Below are positions 18,494 to 29,160 of a stretch of DNA of 64,000 bases, piece by piece. This stretch comes from Albugo candida. Taxonomy: Eukaryota; Oomycota; Peronosporomycetes; Albuginales. The stretch lies in contig JBDOQK010000061.1 in NCBI GenBank assembly GCA_040437565.1, positions 124,001 through 188,000 of the forward strand, written 5' to 3'. The notes beneath the pieces are model-generated. The model searched no databases. It was given only the letters and a program-made list of their open reading frames with translations, and was not told where the DNA came from. A program made the translations under genes and the position numbers. Numbering within the stretch: the first letter of the stretch is position 1; every line of letters begins with the position of its first letter.

Positions 18494-20044
18494 CCACATG
18501 ACTTTTCAGTGCACTCCAATCTGGCATCTCCATGTTCACCATGTATGCCTCAATAAAATTGCGTCGGTATAAGGTCGACGTATAAGCGTTGTAGAGTTAG
18601 TCGAATGGAAGATCTCACCTACATAGGTAGCTCACAAGATCACGTCAGAGACTTCCTTCTATACAGACTACGACATGAATGTACCTCTCTTTTCAGTAAG
18701 CCCAGTACGGGAAGGTAATAACCGCCGCAACAACTTTTACAGAATAATAATTACATTCTTGTGTGCATTCATACGAGGCGCATCTTTCTCAATGAGAAGC
18801 AACAAGTGCACAAATAGGCAAACGCTTTTGAGAGAAACATAAAAAGTAGTCCAAAAGGGGCACACAAAAATGGTGACATGAAAAAGTCGATTACAGCCAA
18901 TATTCAATTAAGGTGATTTTACATTTCCTCGAAACTAGTTGTTTGAATACTTGTATAAAAGTGGAACACTTGCTGGCAACGATTATTGTCGGAACGCTTC
19001 GCATCGCTAGCTATTTGTTTTGCACTTTAAGTGATATACAAACTAGCTTCGCCACTTATAATATTTTTTTCTCGTAAATCAATTGACCATTTCCTCCACT
19101 TTATGCAAACTTGGCTAATTTCTTGTGTACAAGACTTTAGCTCGCCAGCCGTTTCGAGACGCATAAAGATGTCAATAGAGTCGCACAAAAGATAACACTG
19201 CAAATAACTTCTTGAGCTCGAGGTATACTCGCTCTTCGCCTATATTATGTTGCAGTCCCCATAAGATCTTACATCAATGGCCGTCTTCAACTTATTGCCA
19301 TTGCATCTAATATATATTTGTTACAAAACGCCACCGTTTCGTATTATCTTTTTTTGCACAAAAGCTTCTCTTGACACAATTCTGCATCTGCAGTTGGCTG
19401 AACGCCCACGATAATGCACTATAAGCAAGGTAGTGCCCGAAACTGGAACAATTAGCGTCTTTCGGAATTGTTTCCCTTGTTAGAGTCGCAGTAACCTTCA
19501 AAAACGTTTTTCAAATATTGACTTGCTGCCTCGTCTCGCTACTACAAAATTCCTTGGCTTTTAATGTAAATAAGGACCCTGAGTTTTCCCTTGCGGGGCT
19601 GACGTGCTGCTCTGTGAAATTTTCCAGGTTGCGATTCAATTATTTGAAAGAAATGCAAGCTAAGGTCTGTTACATGTCACCAATGAGCTAACAAGGTCTC
19701 GACATGGAAATATCTTTTAATTTGCAGGCTCTTGTTTTTTATATTGCATATCTGCATCATCCGTAGTCAAACGTGTCATACCACCGCATTTCTACTCGAA
19801 TGAATGCTACTGAACTCTCCCTTAGCTTCGATGCTATGTGTCACATACGGCTTCCGAGCTTGCAGAAGATTTTCAGCGTTGATCATCGCAAGACCAAGCA
19901 AATTTACGAGTACATCAGGTAGGTTTGAAATCATTACCGTACTTAAGATACTCGGGTTTGTTTCCCATACGGTAGCCAATCATCACTTCATACGGGACAC
20001 ACGGGTTTTCGAACACACCAATCATCGAAGGATTTATAAAAAAC
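18494..20044. other. no gene recognised (1.55 kb)
   Basis: Only short scattered open frames, none with a recognisable motif; no terminal repeats seen. AT-rich in 18.7-19.1 kb. Confidence 0.4.
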
Positions 20045-22043
20045 AAGAATCCTTATCCAGCCCCCACCCCCCATGAATTAATAGATTGATTGGCGTCTGA
20101 TTGGTCTGAGTAAATGCAACGAAATAAATACAATAAAAGCACAAAAAAGAATTTGGTTTCTACAATTTTTGTATTACTTAATCTGATCTATATTCAAATC
20201 TACTGCTGCACGTGTTGTTGGTGTTGTTGGCGTACTAGTCACCAATGCTGCTCAAAATCATGTAGAGACAGTGGTCTCATTTCATGACGGAAAGCATGGG
20301 CGCAAGGATAGCCCATTGTGGATGTCAACAAGCCTACAAGTAAATTGAAGTTGCAGTTAGTTGCAGTAAATGACTTTTGGTCGAAAATACTTGCACTAGC
20401 CATAGTCTATAGAACTTGTAAATCTCGTTCATCACTAATCCGCTGTTGGTTCTACCGATGAGCTTCGCGCAGTCCTGCACATAACCTTTGAGAGCATGGC
20501 ACCAAGCTGCATTTTGCTGCACAATGACAGCAAGCAAGCCTTCGCAGGCAAAGGGAATGCTGAATCCACGGAGTAGATCACCTGCAGTGAATAAATTGTC
20601 AGATGAATATGACTTTTCCAGCACAGCCAGCATACAATAGAACTTTCTGCTGCCGCAAAGAGCCTTTTTTGAGAGCAGCATGGGAGCTCTTCGCCCAGAT
20701 GCTGTTACAAGCCCATTATGACGCCTATTGTGAAGGAAAGAAGCAGCAAACGGATCCTTGTAAACCATACAACTGTCTCAAGGTAGCTCATTGAAGCTGC
20801 AGGGAAGGTGGGATGCCTAACTGAGAGGTGGTGCTCAAAAACTGCAATGGCTGTGGCGGCAACAAGCTGGTTCCAGGCTTGATTAAAGTTTTATCTGGCT
20901 TCTGAGGTTTAAAATGTTGTCCTTTGCTTGGCAAGAATGTTCTCTTGTATATGCGACCGGCAAAGCAAGAAAGATATACCAGAAAACATCTCTGACAACG
21001 CCCTCATCAGTGCAAGCGCCCGATCTGCGTTAAAGATGAGTGGTGCATGTTGTAGACCATATCCTCCTGGAAGATTTCTTCGTGATGGTGCATTGCCTAT
21101 AAGTAGTCTGCCGAAGTCTCGTTCCTCATGATGCAGTATGCGAAGGGGAAGGGCCAATGTGTTGCTGTGATGCCAATAATATGGAGAAGAGAGAGTCCAT
21201 ATCTCCTGGTTTTATAGGTAGCATTATTATTACTAATAAGCCAGACTCGACCAGAACTGTACTTTTTGCAATTCTACTTTGAAAAAGGTGAGATATTAGC
21301 AGGTGATCTAACTGCTGCAGAGCATCAACTGAAAGAAGTAGTCACCGAGAGCAAGTTAATCTAATAAAGCTACCAGTGCAGATCGACCTGCGAGCATACA
21401 AATCCGTTATGCATGACGCAAGCCGAAGATATCTTGAGCTGCGGCCATACCGTTGTGGTTTTGGCGCAGTAAAGTGACAATACGGCCAGGTATCACACCA
21501 TAGCGACCCAGCATCAAGACTGATTGGCAGATTTCCTCTTTTGAATCGCTCTCTGTCGGCTGCGTAGACTGGTGAGCAATGTGAGCATAATTCTGCTCTC
21601 CATTGTCAACTTGCACTGGCCATTGACCAGATTCTTGTCGGCGTAAGCTGGTCTTGAACAAACACGCGATACTACGGCAGGAAGACACGCGTTGACGAGT
21701 CTACACGCACCACTGGAGGATTTAATTGGGAGAAGGCAAGACTCAAAGCTTTCACTTCTCATTCTGCCTAGTTACTATCTTTTTTGTGCGTTTGACAACA
21801 GCAGCATAGCCGTCTTGTTCTAAATGGTCATCGATTCCTGTCTTTATCTGTTCCATTGAAGCGTAGGAAAGTGTAGGGGGAGGAGGGTGGTGCAAGGCTG
21901 TTTATTGTGGTCTTTAGAGGAGATAAAATTGTGGTTCTATTTCTTCCGTTACATTTTTTCAGACCAATCAGAGGCACGATTTCCAGTCAAGCTATACAAT
22001 CTGCGCTTATTGTAGAAAAGTTGGAGGCTGAATAACGATTCCC
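20045..22043 (-). mobile_element. FAR1-type Mutator-like transposon, decayed (MULE-A1)
   Basis: The left edge reads gaatccttatccagccccca and the right edge, on the other strand, gggaatcgttattcagcctc, so the ends are inverted copies of the same family TIR. Minus-strand fragments match the MULE transposase of the 51.8-54.5 kb element: a middle part at 21157-20909 (ADRALALMRALSEMF, LCRSHIQENILAKQRTTF) and the later part at 20768-20334 (FACEGLLAVIVQQNAAW). Frames are broken by several shifts and the N-terminal DDE region with its first Asp is not recognisable, so it cannot be autonomous. CCA-rich C-terminal codons at 20.2 kb match the same zone in the 25.7 and 55.0 kb elements. No target duplication seen. 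Confidence 0.75.
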
Positions 22044-22142
22044 TTAGCTTAATATATACGGTGCATGACACTTGAAACCAGCAAACCCTGATTTTGAAAG
22101 GCCAATTTTCGGATCATATTACCCTATAATGTTGTCGCTGCT

Positions 22143-22262
22143 GATTGGCTAAAAGTACATCGTAAACAATCGTCCTTGCCCTGACCTAGGCTCAGTCATC
22201 GCCACTAACTACTTACCCGCTTGAAACCTCAACCATCAACCTGCATTCCGACAAATATCGTA
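22143..22262 (+). repeat. left member of a 120 bp exact duplication around gap 3
   Basis: 22143-22262 equals 22363-22482; only the N run lies between. Assembly artefact. Confidence 0.9.
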
Positions 22263-22362
22263 NNNNNNNNNNNNNNNNNNNNNNNNNNNNNNNNNNNNNN
22301 NNNNNNNNNNNNNNNNNNNNNNNNNNNNNNNNNNNNNNNNNNNNNNNNNNNNNNNNNNNNNN
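22263..22362. other. assembly gap 3 (100 N)
   Basis: 100 N, flanked by the 120 bp exact repeat. Confidence 0.95.
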
Positions 22363-22487
22363 GATTGGCTAAAAGTACATCGTAAACAATCGTCCTTGCC
22401 CTGACCTAGGCTCAGTCATCGCCACTAACTACTTACCCGCTTGAAACCTCAACCATCAACCTGCATTCCGACAAATATCGTAAAATT

Positions 22488-24541
22488 ATGCCTCGCCTAA
22501 ATAAGTTAAAAAGGCAGATGCGGGAAATGAGAGAGGTCAAGCGCGCCAAAACCGATAACAGCTCAAGCCTTTATTTTGTCTACTGAAAGCAGTTCTGGAG
22601 AAGACCTGGATGTTTCGGAGGGCAATGATGACGAAAATCTCGACTTCGCATCTGTTAAAGCAAATATTGGAAGAGCCTATCAAGCAGCTTTTGTAGTTCT
22701 ACCGTTACCAGGATTAAACCATAACAGGCCAATCCAATATACAGGTGGTGCACCTCGAACTCAAAGAAGGAAAAGAGCCGAACTGAAGAAGGCTTCTGTG
22801 GCTGTAATCTTTTAACCAAATAATTTGCTGTTGCAGGACCTGTTTTGCAAGAAGCTGAGGTTACGGATGAGGGTGACAAATAGGATGACGACGAGGATGG
22901 TGCAGTCTGGAGAAGGGAGAGGCTGACAACCACCATTAACACACTCGCCACCCGAGCAAAGACTGGAAAAGCCGAGCAAAACCGGCGACTTGCAGTTCTT
23001 TCTTATCTTCAGCTGGTAAAATCTGGATATGCGCGAATAGCAGCTAGCACCCTGATAGCGGAAGGTGCTGGGAGGGGTGTGTATTTTGCGCGCTCTCTGC
23101 GTGCTTGGGCAGCACTCTGTCTAGAGGGCGAAGAATTGCCTTTGTCGCAGACGGGAAAACATGAAAAAACGGCGAAGCTACCGCAGGATGAGGACTGCAT
23201 TCTACCGTATCAGGAGTATCTTCGAGCGAACAAGTTCAAGATAAAAGTATCAGATCTGACAGAACATGTCAACACGAACATCCTTCCACGACTTGGATAC
23301 GCCCCATCTCCCACAATCTCTGAAAGGACTGCTACACGCTGGCTCCATTCACAGGACATCAAATACCGCACAGTAACTAAAGGAATATACATTGACGGTC
23401 ATGAGCGGGAGGATGTTATTGCGTACCGGCAACAATTCCTGGATCGAATGGCCGACCTTGAGGCGCGGATGCCTACTGTTGTTGGGAAGGAGGAAGTCGA
23501 TGGTAACAATGAGTTCACTGCAATCACCTGGCCCCCTGATGGCATTCGTCCACTCATCTTGGTAACTCATGATGAGAGTACTTTTGCCGCTCATGATGGA
23601 CTGAAGCGTCTTTGGTTGCCAGACTGTGAACAAAAATAGGGACAGGGCAGGTCCATTTACGTCAGCGACTTCCTTTGCAACATCATAGGCCGGTCAGAAC
23701 ATGATGAAGAAAAGGCTGCTCAGCATCCTGACCTACAAGCAGCGGCCTGTATTATCATGCAACCTGGCACGCAGCATGACGGATGGTGGACATCGGAAAA
23801 ACTGTGCAAACAAGTCTGTGACTTGGCTATCCCAATCTTCGAAGCTCAATTTCCCGGCTGTCAAGCTCTTTTTGCCTTCGACAATGGAACTGGACACAGT
23901 GCATTCGCCCCCGATACCCTTCGCGCTGGCACAATGAACTTGTCAAGTGTAGGCAAGCAGCCAAAGATGCGTGCAGCAACTTGGGGACACGGAGTCTCTC
24001 AGGATTTGTTTTTTGCTTATGACCATCCTGATGAAACGCACCGTGGTCAGGCAAAGGGACTGAAAGTTGTGCTGGAGGAACGTGGGCTGTGAGAAGCTGG
24101 CCTGAAGGCGCGATGCAAAATATATCCTGTAGATGGCGCAACCTTTGCTGCGCCAGGAAAATTATGGCCGATAAATCAGACTACAAAGCACAAGTAGGAA
24201 TGAAAGAGGAGCGAATTGTTGCCGCTGGTAATCAAGTGATATTTTACCCGAAATTTCACTGCGAGCTCAACTACATCGAAAACTTTTGGGCAGCCGCTAA
24301 GCGATACGCCAGAAAACACTGCAATTACACTTGGAAAAATTTACTCGTAACAGGTTCAGCTGCCTTGGCATCTGTTGCACTGGACGAGATACGTCGACAC
24401 TCACCTAAAGCTTTGCGATCCATGGACGTTTACCGAAAAGGTCTCACCGGAAAAGAAGCAGAGTATGCGGTGAAAAAGTACAAATCCCACCGACGTGTAC
24501 TCAATTCTGTTTTGATGGATGTGGGTGTTATGACAAGATAA
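22488..24541 (+). mobile_element. DDE transposase gene, IS630/Tc1-mariner-like, decayed
   Basis: A long plus-strand coding region of about 650 codons broken into pieces. First piece from an ATG at 22488 (MPRLNKLKRQMREMREVK); then 22576-22815, 23079-23639, 23757-24092 and 24089-24541. The catalytic triad is visible: Asp in LILVTHDESTFAAHDG (about 23.56 kb), Asp in ALFAFDNGTGHSAF (about 23.88 kb) and Glu in FHCELNYIENFWAAAKRY (about 24.28 kb), followed by RKGLTGKEAEYAVKKYKSHR. Breaks: a frame change near 22.57 kb, one near 22.82 kb (perhaps a short intron), an in-frame TAG at 23637-23639 and more stops at 24.09-24.24 kb. Terminal inverted repeats were not found. The family is widespread in fungi and oomycetes as a DDE superfamily endonuclease; the exact superfamily is my inference. 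Length and readable motifs suggest middling age. Confidence 0.8.
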
Positions 24542-24741
24542 GTAGCACCTTTATTGACAGTTTCCTGCAAAACTGATATTATTCTTCGAAACATAATATT
24601 ATCCTGCAAAAAATAATATTCGACAGAATATTTTAGGCGGCCAAATTTTCTCCAACCCTAGAAAAATGCCAAAATTCAGACGACTTTGCACCGCTACTGC
24701 TCCATGAAAAGTTGAGAGAATAAAAATCCGAGATTTTTGAA

Positions 24742-24863
24742 GGGAAGCTTAAAGCATGCTCTTTGTTGCCAAAGGCTTGTTTTCTGTGTAATTTGTATTT
24801 TGGCCAAGCCTTAGCGATTCTTGCAGGGTTACTAAAGTTGCTGGTTTTAAAAAGTGACATGCA
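24742..24863 (-). repeat. interspersed repeat shared with 58463-58586
   Basis: About 120 bp with blocks such as ctctttgttgccaaaggctt and ttactggtttta-like ends, roughly 80 percent alike, in the same orientation at both sites. Minus-strand reading keeps TENKPLATK in both copies, so it may be a piece of a broken transposon gene. Confidence 0.65.
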
Positions 24864-24872
24864 CCATATTTT

Positions 24873-26346
24873 GGGAACCGTTATTCAGCCCCCACCTTTT
24901 CTTTAATCAGCCCGCAGCCTCCATAAATTAATAAAAAGCGTGCCTTCTGATTGGTTTATATAAAAATAAATAAAGGGAACCGTTATAATTTCCTTAGTGC
25001 GTTAGGTAAAATCCTCTCAGTTTGATATGATTAGCTAATGTTCGAGCTGTTTCGATATGATTGGCCAAATTTCGAGACTGAGAATTCAACCATATCGACT
25101 GCGAAAGAAGCTATCATTCTCACCCGGAAACCATCTTTAAAAAACAAGTTTACAGAACATAAGGTTCTTATGTCATAAATGACCCATACACAGTGAATCA
25201 TTAGGTCTCCGTTTACAGAATAGAATAGTTTTGTGTTATCAACAAACCGTGAACTGCGAAATAGTCTAACAACAATGAGCTACACGAACAAAAGCGAACG
25301 CTGCTTGAGCTGAGTGATTGCAAAATTGAGCGCAAGATAGTTGACGTCCAAAATTTAGCGGGCAGTGCTATCATATTGTCCCTTACCTAGGCGTACGTTA
25401 GCACTATGCAAGCATAAAATTAGTCAATCATATCAAACTGAGAAGATTATAACAAAAGCACTTAGAGGATTTTAACGGTTCCCTAAATAAAATAAAAATT
25501 ACGGGAATCATTATTCAGCCTCCACCCTCCATAAATTAATGTCGATCGTGGCCTTTGATTGGTCTTAATAAGTGCAACGGAATAAAAAATAATAGTCGTG
25601 AAAAAGACTTCGCTTTCAGCAAATTTTGTACTTCTTGATGTAAGTCTATATCTAAATCTACTGCTGCAGGCGTTGTTGGTGCTGTTGATGCTGCTGGTGT
25701 ACCAGCCACCAATGCTGATCAAAATCATTAACAGACAGTGATACCACTTGATGACGAAAAACATGGGCGCAAGGATAGCCCATTGTGAATGTCAACAAGC
25801 CTATAAGTAGATTGAAGTTGCAGTCACTTGCAATTAATGCCACATAGTCGCAATTCATTGTACTTGATCAGATTCTTCAAAAAGTTGAAAGTCTCGGTCA
25901 TCACTAAGCCGCTGCTGGTATTTTAGATGAGCTGCGCGCAAAAAAATCTTTCCATCACCTTCAAAAGCATGAAACCAAGCTGCATTTTGGACTATAGCTT
26001 GCTGCTTTGAATTTGCTGCACAGTGACAGCAAGCTAGCTTTTGCAGACGAGGCAAACTGCTGAATCCACTGAGAGTAGATCCACCTACGATAAATGAATA
26101 GTCAGATGAATATGACTGCTGACAGCATACAATACAACTTAACTATTAACACAGAAATACATTTTTGGAGTACAAAATTTGTAATCTATTACATTATGGA
26201 GGGTGGGGGCTGAGTAACAATTCCCGTAATTTTTCCTTAATTTATTCTGTTATTTTTACATGAACCAATCAGAAGCCACGCTGTTCATTAATCTACGGAA
26301 GCTGGGGCCTGATTAGAGAAGAGGTGGGAGCTGAATAACGATTCCC
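24873..26346. mobile_element. non-autonomous MULE-like element with two-unit TIRs (element E)
   Basis: Left end gggaaccgttattcagcccc, right end (complement) gggaatcgttattcagctcc. Each TIR has an outer unit of about 110-120 bp followed directly, after aaaaattac, by an inner unit that begins again gggaat.tt.tcagcc..cac: inner starts at 25503 on the left and ends at 26225 on the right. The interior (25.6-26.1 kb) is a short relic of the FAR1-type MULE coding region in minus orientation (SRLQKLACCHCAA-like, compare 55.3 kb). A 509 bp MITE is nested in the left outer unit. Flanks catatttt and tacatttt could be an eroded 8-bp target duplication. Confidence 0.8.
24975..25483. mobile_element. MITE F, 509 bp, with 8-bp target duplication
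   Basis: Ends gggaaccgttataatttcct and, on the complement, gggaaccgttaaaatcctct; the terminal inverted repeat runs about 60 bp, to tcagtttgatatgatt. It is bordered on both sides by taaataaa (24967-24974 and 25484-25491). No coding capacity. Removing it restores the outer TIR unit of element E. The perfect duplication and well-kept TIR indicate a fairly recent hop. Confidence 0.88.
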
Positions 26347-26399
26347 TACATTTTTTATGAATCCAAAAATAAATCCACTAAAAATGCCAAAAACTTTCT

Positions 26400-27400
26400 C
26401 CACAGTACTTTATCTGATGGATGTTGATAGATTGACCAATTTGCTCCACCTGCACACCCAATTGCGTGCCCAACGGGCTTCGATCATATAAGCCATAATT
26501 TTGTCAAGATACTAAAGTATTTTTTGCTCGACCTCTAAATTTCTGGCTGACAAAATGATGTCGTTCACCAAGAGCAGAATGTAAATTTGCCATCACAATT
26601 GTACAAATAGAGACAAGATTTTGTCTAACATGGCTTGAATACATAGTTAGAAAACCAGAAAACTACTTCAGTGCTCCACTCTCTTCCAGATTGAGATAAT
26701 TATCAAAGTGCTTTGTTAATGACGAAAAGCATTTCTTTGTTGTCGCACGATTAAGCCTCGACTTCTTGCAGGTATTGATTGATGCTTAGGAAAGCATTAA
26801 GATTAGGGATAGAGATGCGATACTTCTTTAGGTCCCATTGAAATACAGTGTTTCACACGTGACAACCACAACGATGTTGATGTAACCCTTATAGATTACA
26901 AGATACTATACGGTGCACACCGCGAAAAGCATTTTGAATGTAGCCATGCGTGCCACAGGGGAGAAAGTGTCCTTAGAGTGGGTTCTAGGCCGCTATGTGT
27001 CCCCTCAAACCACAACTCGTGCCTTGATCTGCACCACGTAGCCAAATTGGTCTGTCCTCGAATCGAAAACCTAATTTTCTACCCAATGATCATGGAATCA
27101 ATTTCTCTTCTTCGTTGGCTTTCAATGCCTCCATTTAGGTATCCATATATCATAGCACTTAGATCTCATAGCTCGCCGGGGTAACTGTTAGATATATTGA
27201 GGTCGCTTATGTAATTCACATTTTTCACGACGATATGTGTAGGTTCTTCAAATGCTGAATACACTTTGCAATATCCAAACCTTATAGGACCATTCAAAAT
27301 AATATAGTCACATATCGTTCTGCTTTGGCGTCGACACCTTGAGCGAAGACTCAAATCGTTGTCTTCCAATCTATAGACTTCGGGCTGTCTTCAAGTACCC
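26400..27400 (-). mobile_element. copia reverse-transcriptase remnant (copia-3)
   Basis: Minus-strand reading shows SPVARMATFKMLFAV near 26.95 kb and ILLLVNDIILSA near 26.57 kb, which correspond to the copia reverse transcriptase start and its YVDD box. Upstream pieces to 27.4 kb look like the region before reverse transcriptase. No LTRs found; broken in many places. A possible 5' part of the same element lies at 29.3-29.7 kb, beyond the TIR element at 27831-29160. Confidence 0.65.
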
Positions 27401-27530
27401 CTGCACGCTGTGACGTAAGTATCAAAATGTTAGAATCTTTATCAAGTAGGTTGGCAATCATTCCATCACAGCTTCAATTTTTTACACGTTTGATGCTGAT
27501 GATCTAAATTTTATTTCACTACATTATAAC

Positions 27531-27821
27531 ATGGCAGTACCCGAACGTAATCGCCCTCATCTTCCCTTCCGAGTCGGAGCAATCTCTTTCTTGATGATCT
27601 TCACGAAAATCATACAATCATTATTTCTAATTTTAGTAGCTGTTATGCTGACCAACAAGAAAGAATTGATTCTTGACGTGCTCGGTGCCACCTTGCGTAC
27701 TCTGACTCCTTTTGCGTTGCTTGTTACCAAAGACAAGAATTTTCCAGTATTCGTTCGTGGTTCTGCGGAAATAATTAATGTCCTCAGGAGTGTACTTTGT
27801 CATATTAGTGCTAAGTCGTAA
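27531..27821 (+). CDS. possible small membrane protein (96 aa), unrecognised
   Basis: ATG to TAA frame of 96 codons with one strong hydrophobic segment, AISFLMIFTKIIQSLFLILV (about 17-36), then a basic/polar tail. It lies alone between a copia remnant and a TIR element and ends 9 bp before the TIR starts. No signal-peptide cleavage site is obvious, and no homologue comes to mind. It may be chance, given the repeat context. Confidence 0.2.
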   Translation: MAVPERNRPHLPFRVGAISFLMIFTKIIQSLFLILVAVMLTNKKELILDVLGATLRTLTPFALLVTKDKNFPVFVRGSAEIINVLRSVLCHISAKS

Positions 27822-28248
27822 CTTATCTTAGGGTTTGACTATTGCAACAGACCTTTTGACTAAGAGTTTGACTACCACAGACGTTTTGACTAATGCCACA
27901 GACAAAACACCTCAATTGGCTAATTTGAGTAACGTCAATATGATTGGTCAATAAGGTAGCTATATAACTGCTTCAACGTAAGATATGTTATATAATGCAA
28001 TGTTCTCTAGATCGGAAATCTGATACACAAACAAAGTCGATGACGGTCCTTAAAATACGACTCTGAACCCGAGGTAAAAATAAAACATGGTCAGGTTATC
28101 AATCTCTGCACCTTTGGTCCGGGTCTTCTTAAACATATCGCCATTAAACCTTCTTCTGAAGCTAGTTGCTTTATCAACTCTGCGGTAGTACGTTTAAGAA
28201 TCCTTCTAGAATAGCTCACTTGTTGTCACTCACATGATATACATGTGC

Positions 28249-28401
28249 GTGTTTAAACACCATTCCCCGACAGACATGGTCAAGCAGTATATCAAAAATC
28301 GTGAGAATTTGGATCGGAATTGCCACATGCACATCGAGAAAGATTATTATCCAATTTTCACAGAAAGTCGAAAAACTGCACAACCTTCGTGTGTAGTAGC
28401 T
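28249..28401 (+). repeat. left member of a 153 bp exact duplication around gap 4
   Basis: 28249-28401 equals 28502-28654. Assembly artefact. Confidence 0.9.
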
Positions 28402-28501
28402 NNNNNNNNNNNNNNNNNNNNNNNNNNNNNNNNNNNNNNNNNNNNNNNNNNNNNNNNNNNNNNNNNNNNNNNNNNNNNNNNNNNNNNNNNNNNNNNNNNN
28501 N
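28402..28501. other. assembly gap 4 (100 N)
   Basis: 100 N flanked by the 153 bp exact repeat. Confidence 0.95.
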
Positions 28502-29160
28502 GTGTTTAAACACCATTCCCCGACAGACATGGTCAAGCAGTATATCAAAAATCGTGAGAATTTGGATCGGAATTGCCACATGCACATCGAGAAAGATTAT
28601 TATCCAATTTTCACAGAAAGTCGAAAAACTGCACAACCTTCGTGTGTAGTAGCTCCAATCGACGTTATAAGCACGACGACGGAATAGAAATTGGTGCGAG
28701 GGGACAGAATGAGAATTCGTGGTAGCGCATTAACGCATAATTTCCCATTCTCTTCTCTTCATAAACTTTAACAAATGCGAACTTTGAAGACTGAAGCTGC
28801 GAAAGCTAACTGATATTAATCTGCGACCAGTTTTCTGATGGTGCTTCATGCTTCATCGCGAAGCATGTTTGGCGCGATGCCTAGGCTATTTAGAATAACA
28901 AATATATCTTGGAAATTTATTTCGAATATTCGAATAATCTGGGCAAATAAGAAAAGAAATGATGTTTAAGTGAACATATTCAGCGCCGGTATTATCCTAT
29001 TTTTTTGACTGAAATGGAGAAGTATCATAGTATATTTTATACGTTGAAGCAGTGATATAGCTACCTTGTCGATCAATCATGTTAACGTTACACAAATTAG
29101 CCAAGCAGAAGTGTTTTGTCTGTGGCATTGGCCAAAACGTCTGTGGCAATAGTCACACCC

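Larger units (their letters stand above)
27831..29160. mobile_element. TIR transposon, non-autonomous, about 140-bp inverted ends
   Basis: Left end gggtttgactattgcaacag; right end on the complement gggtgtgactattgccacag. The inverted match runs about 140 bp, through gccacagacaaaacac and tagctatat.actgcttcaa. The left arm holds three short tttgacta units. Flanks cttatctta and ttcctctta share six of nine bases, which would fit an eroded 9-bp target duplication. No transposase seen inside; gap 4 and its artefact lie within, so the real length is about 1.08 kb. Confidence 0.8.

Noticed and set aside
13755-18498. 5-bp target duplication of copia-1
   Set aside because: Flanks accaa and ccaca do not match convincingly.
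24967-25502. aaaaattac/gtaattttt at the inner unit of element E as a target duplication
   Set aside because: They are inverted, not direct, and lie at both ends of the outer unit, so they belong to the TIR.
27531-29160. secreted effector (RXLR or CHXC type) in the repeat region
   Set aside because: No frame in the window combines a signal peptide with such a motif.
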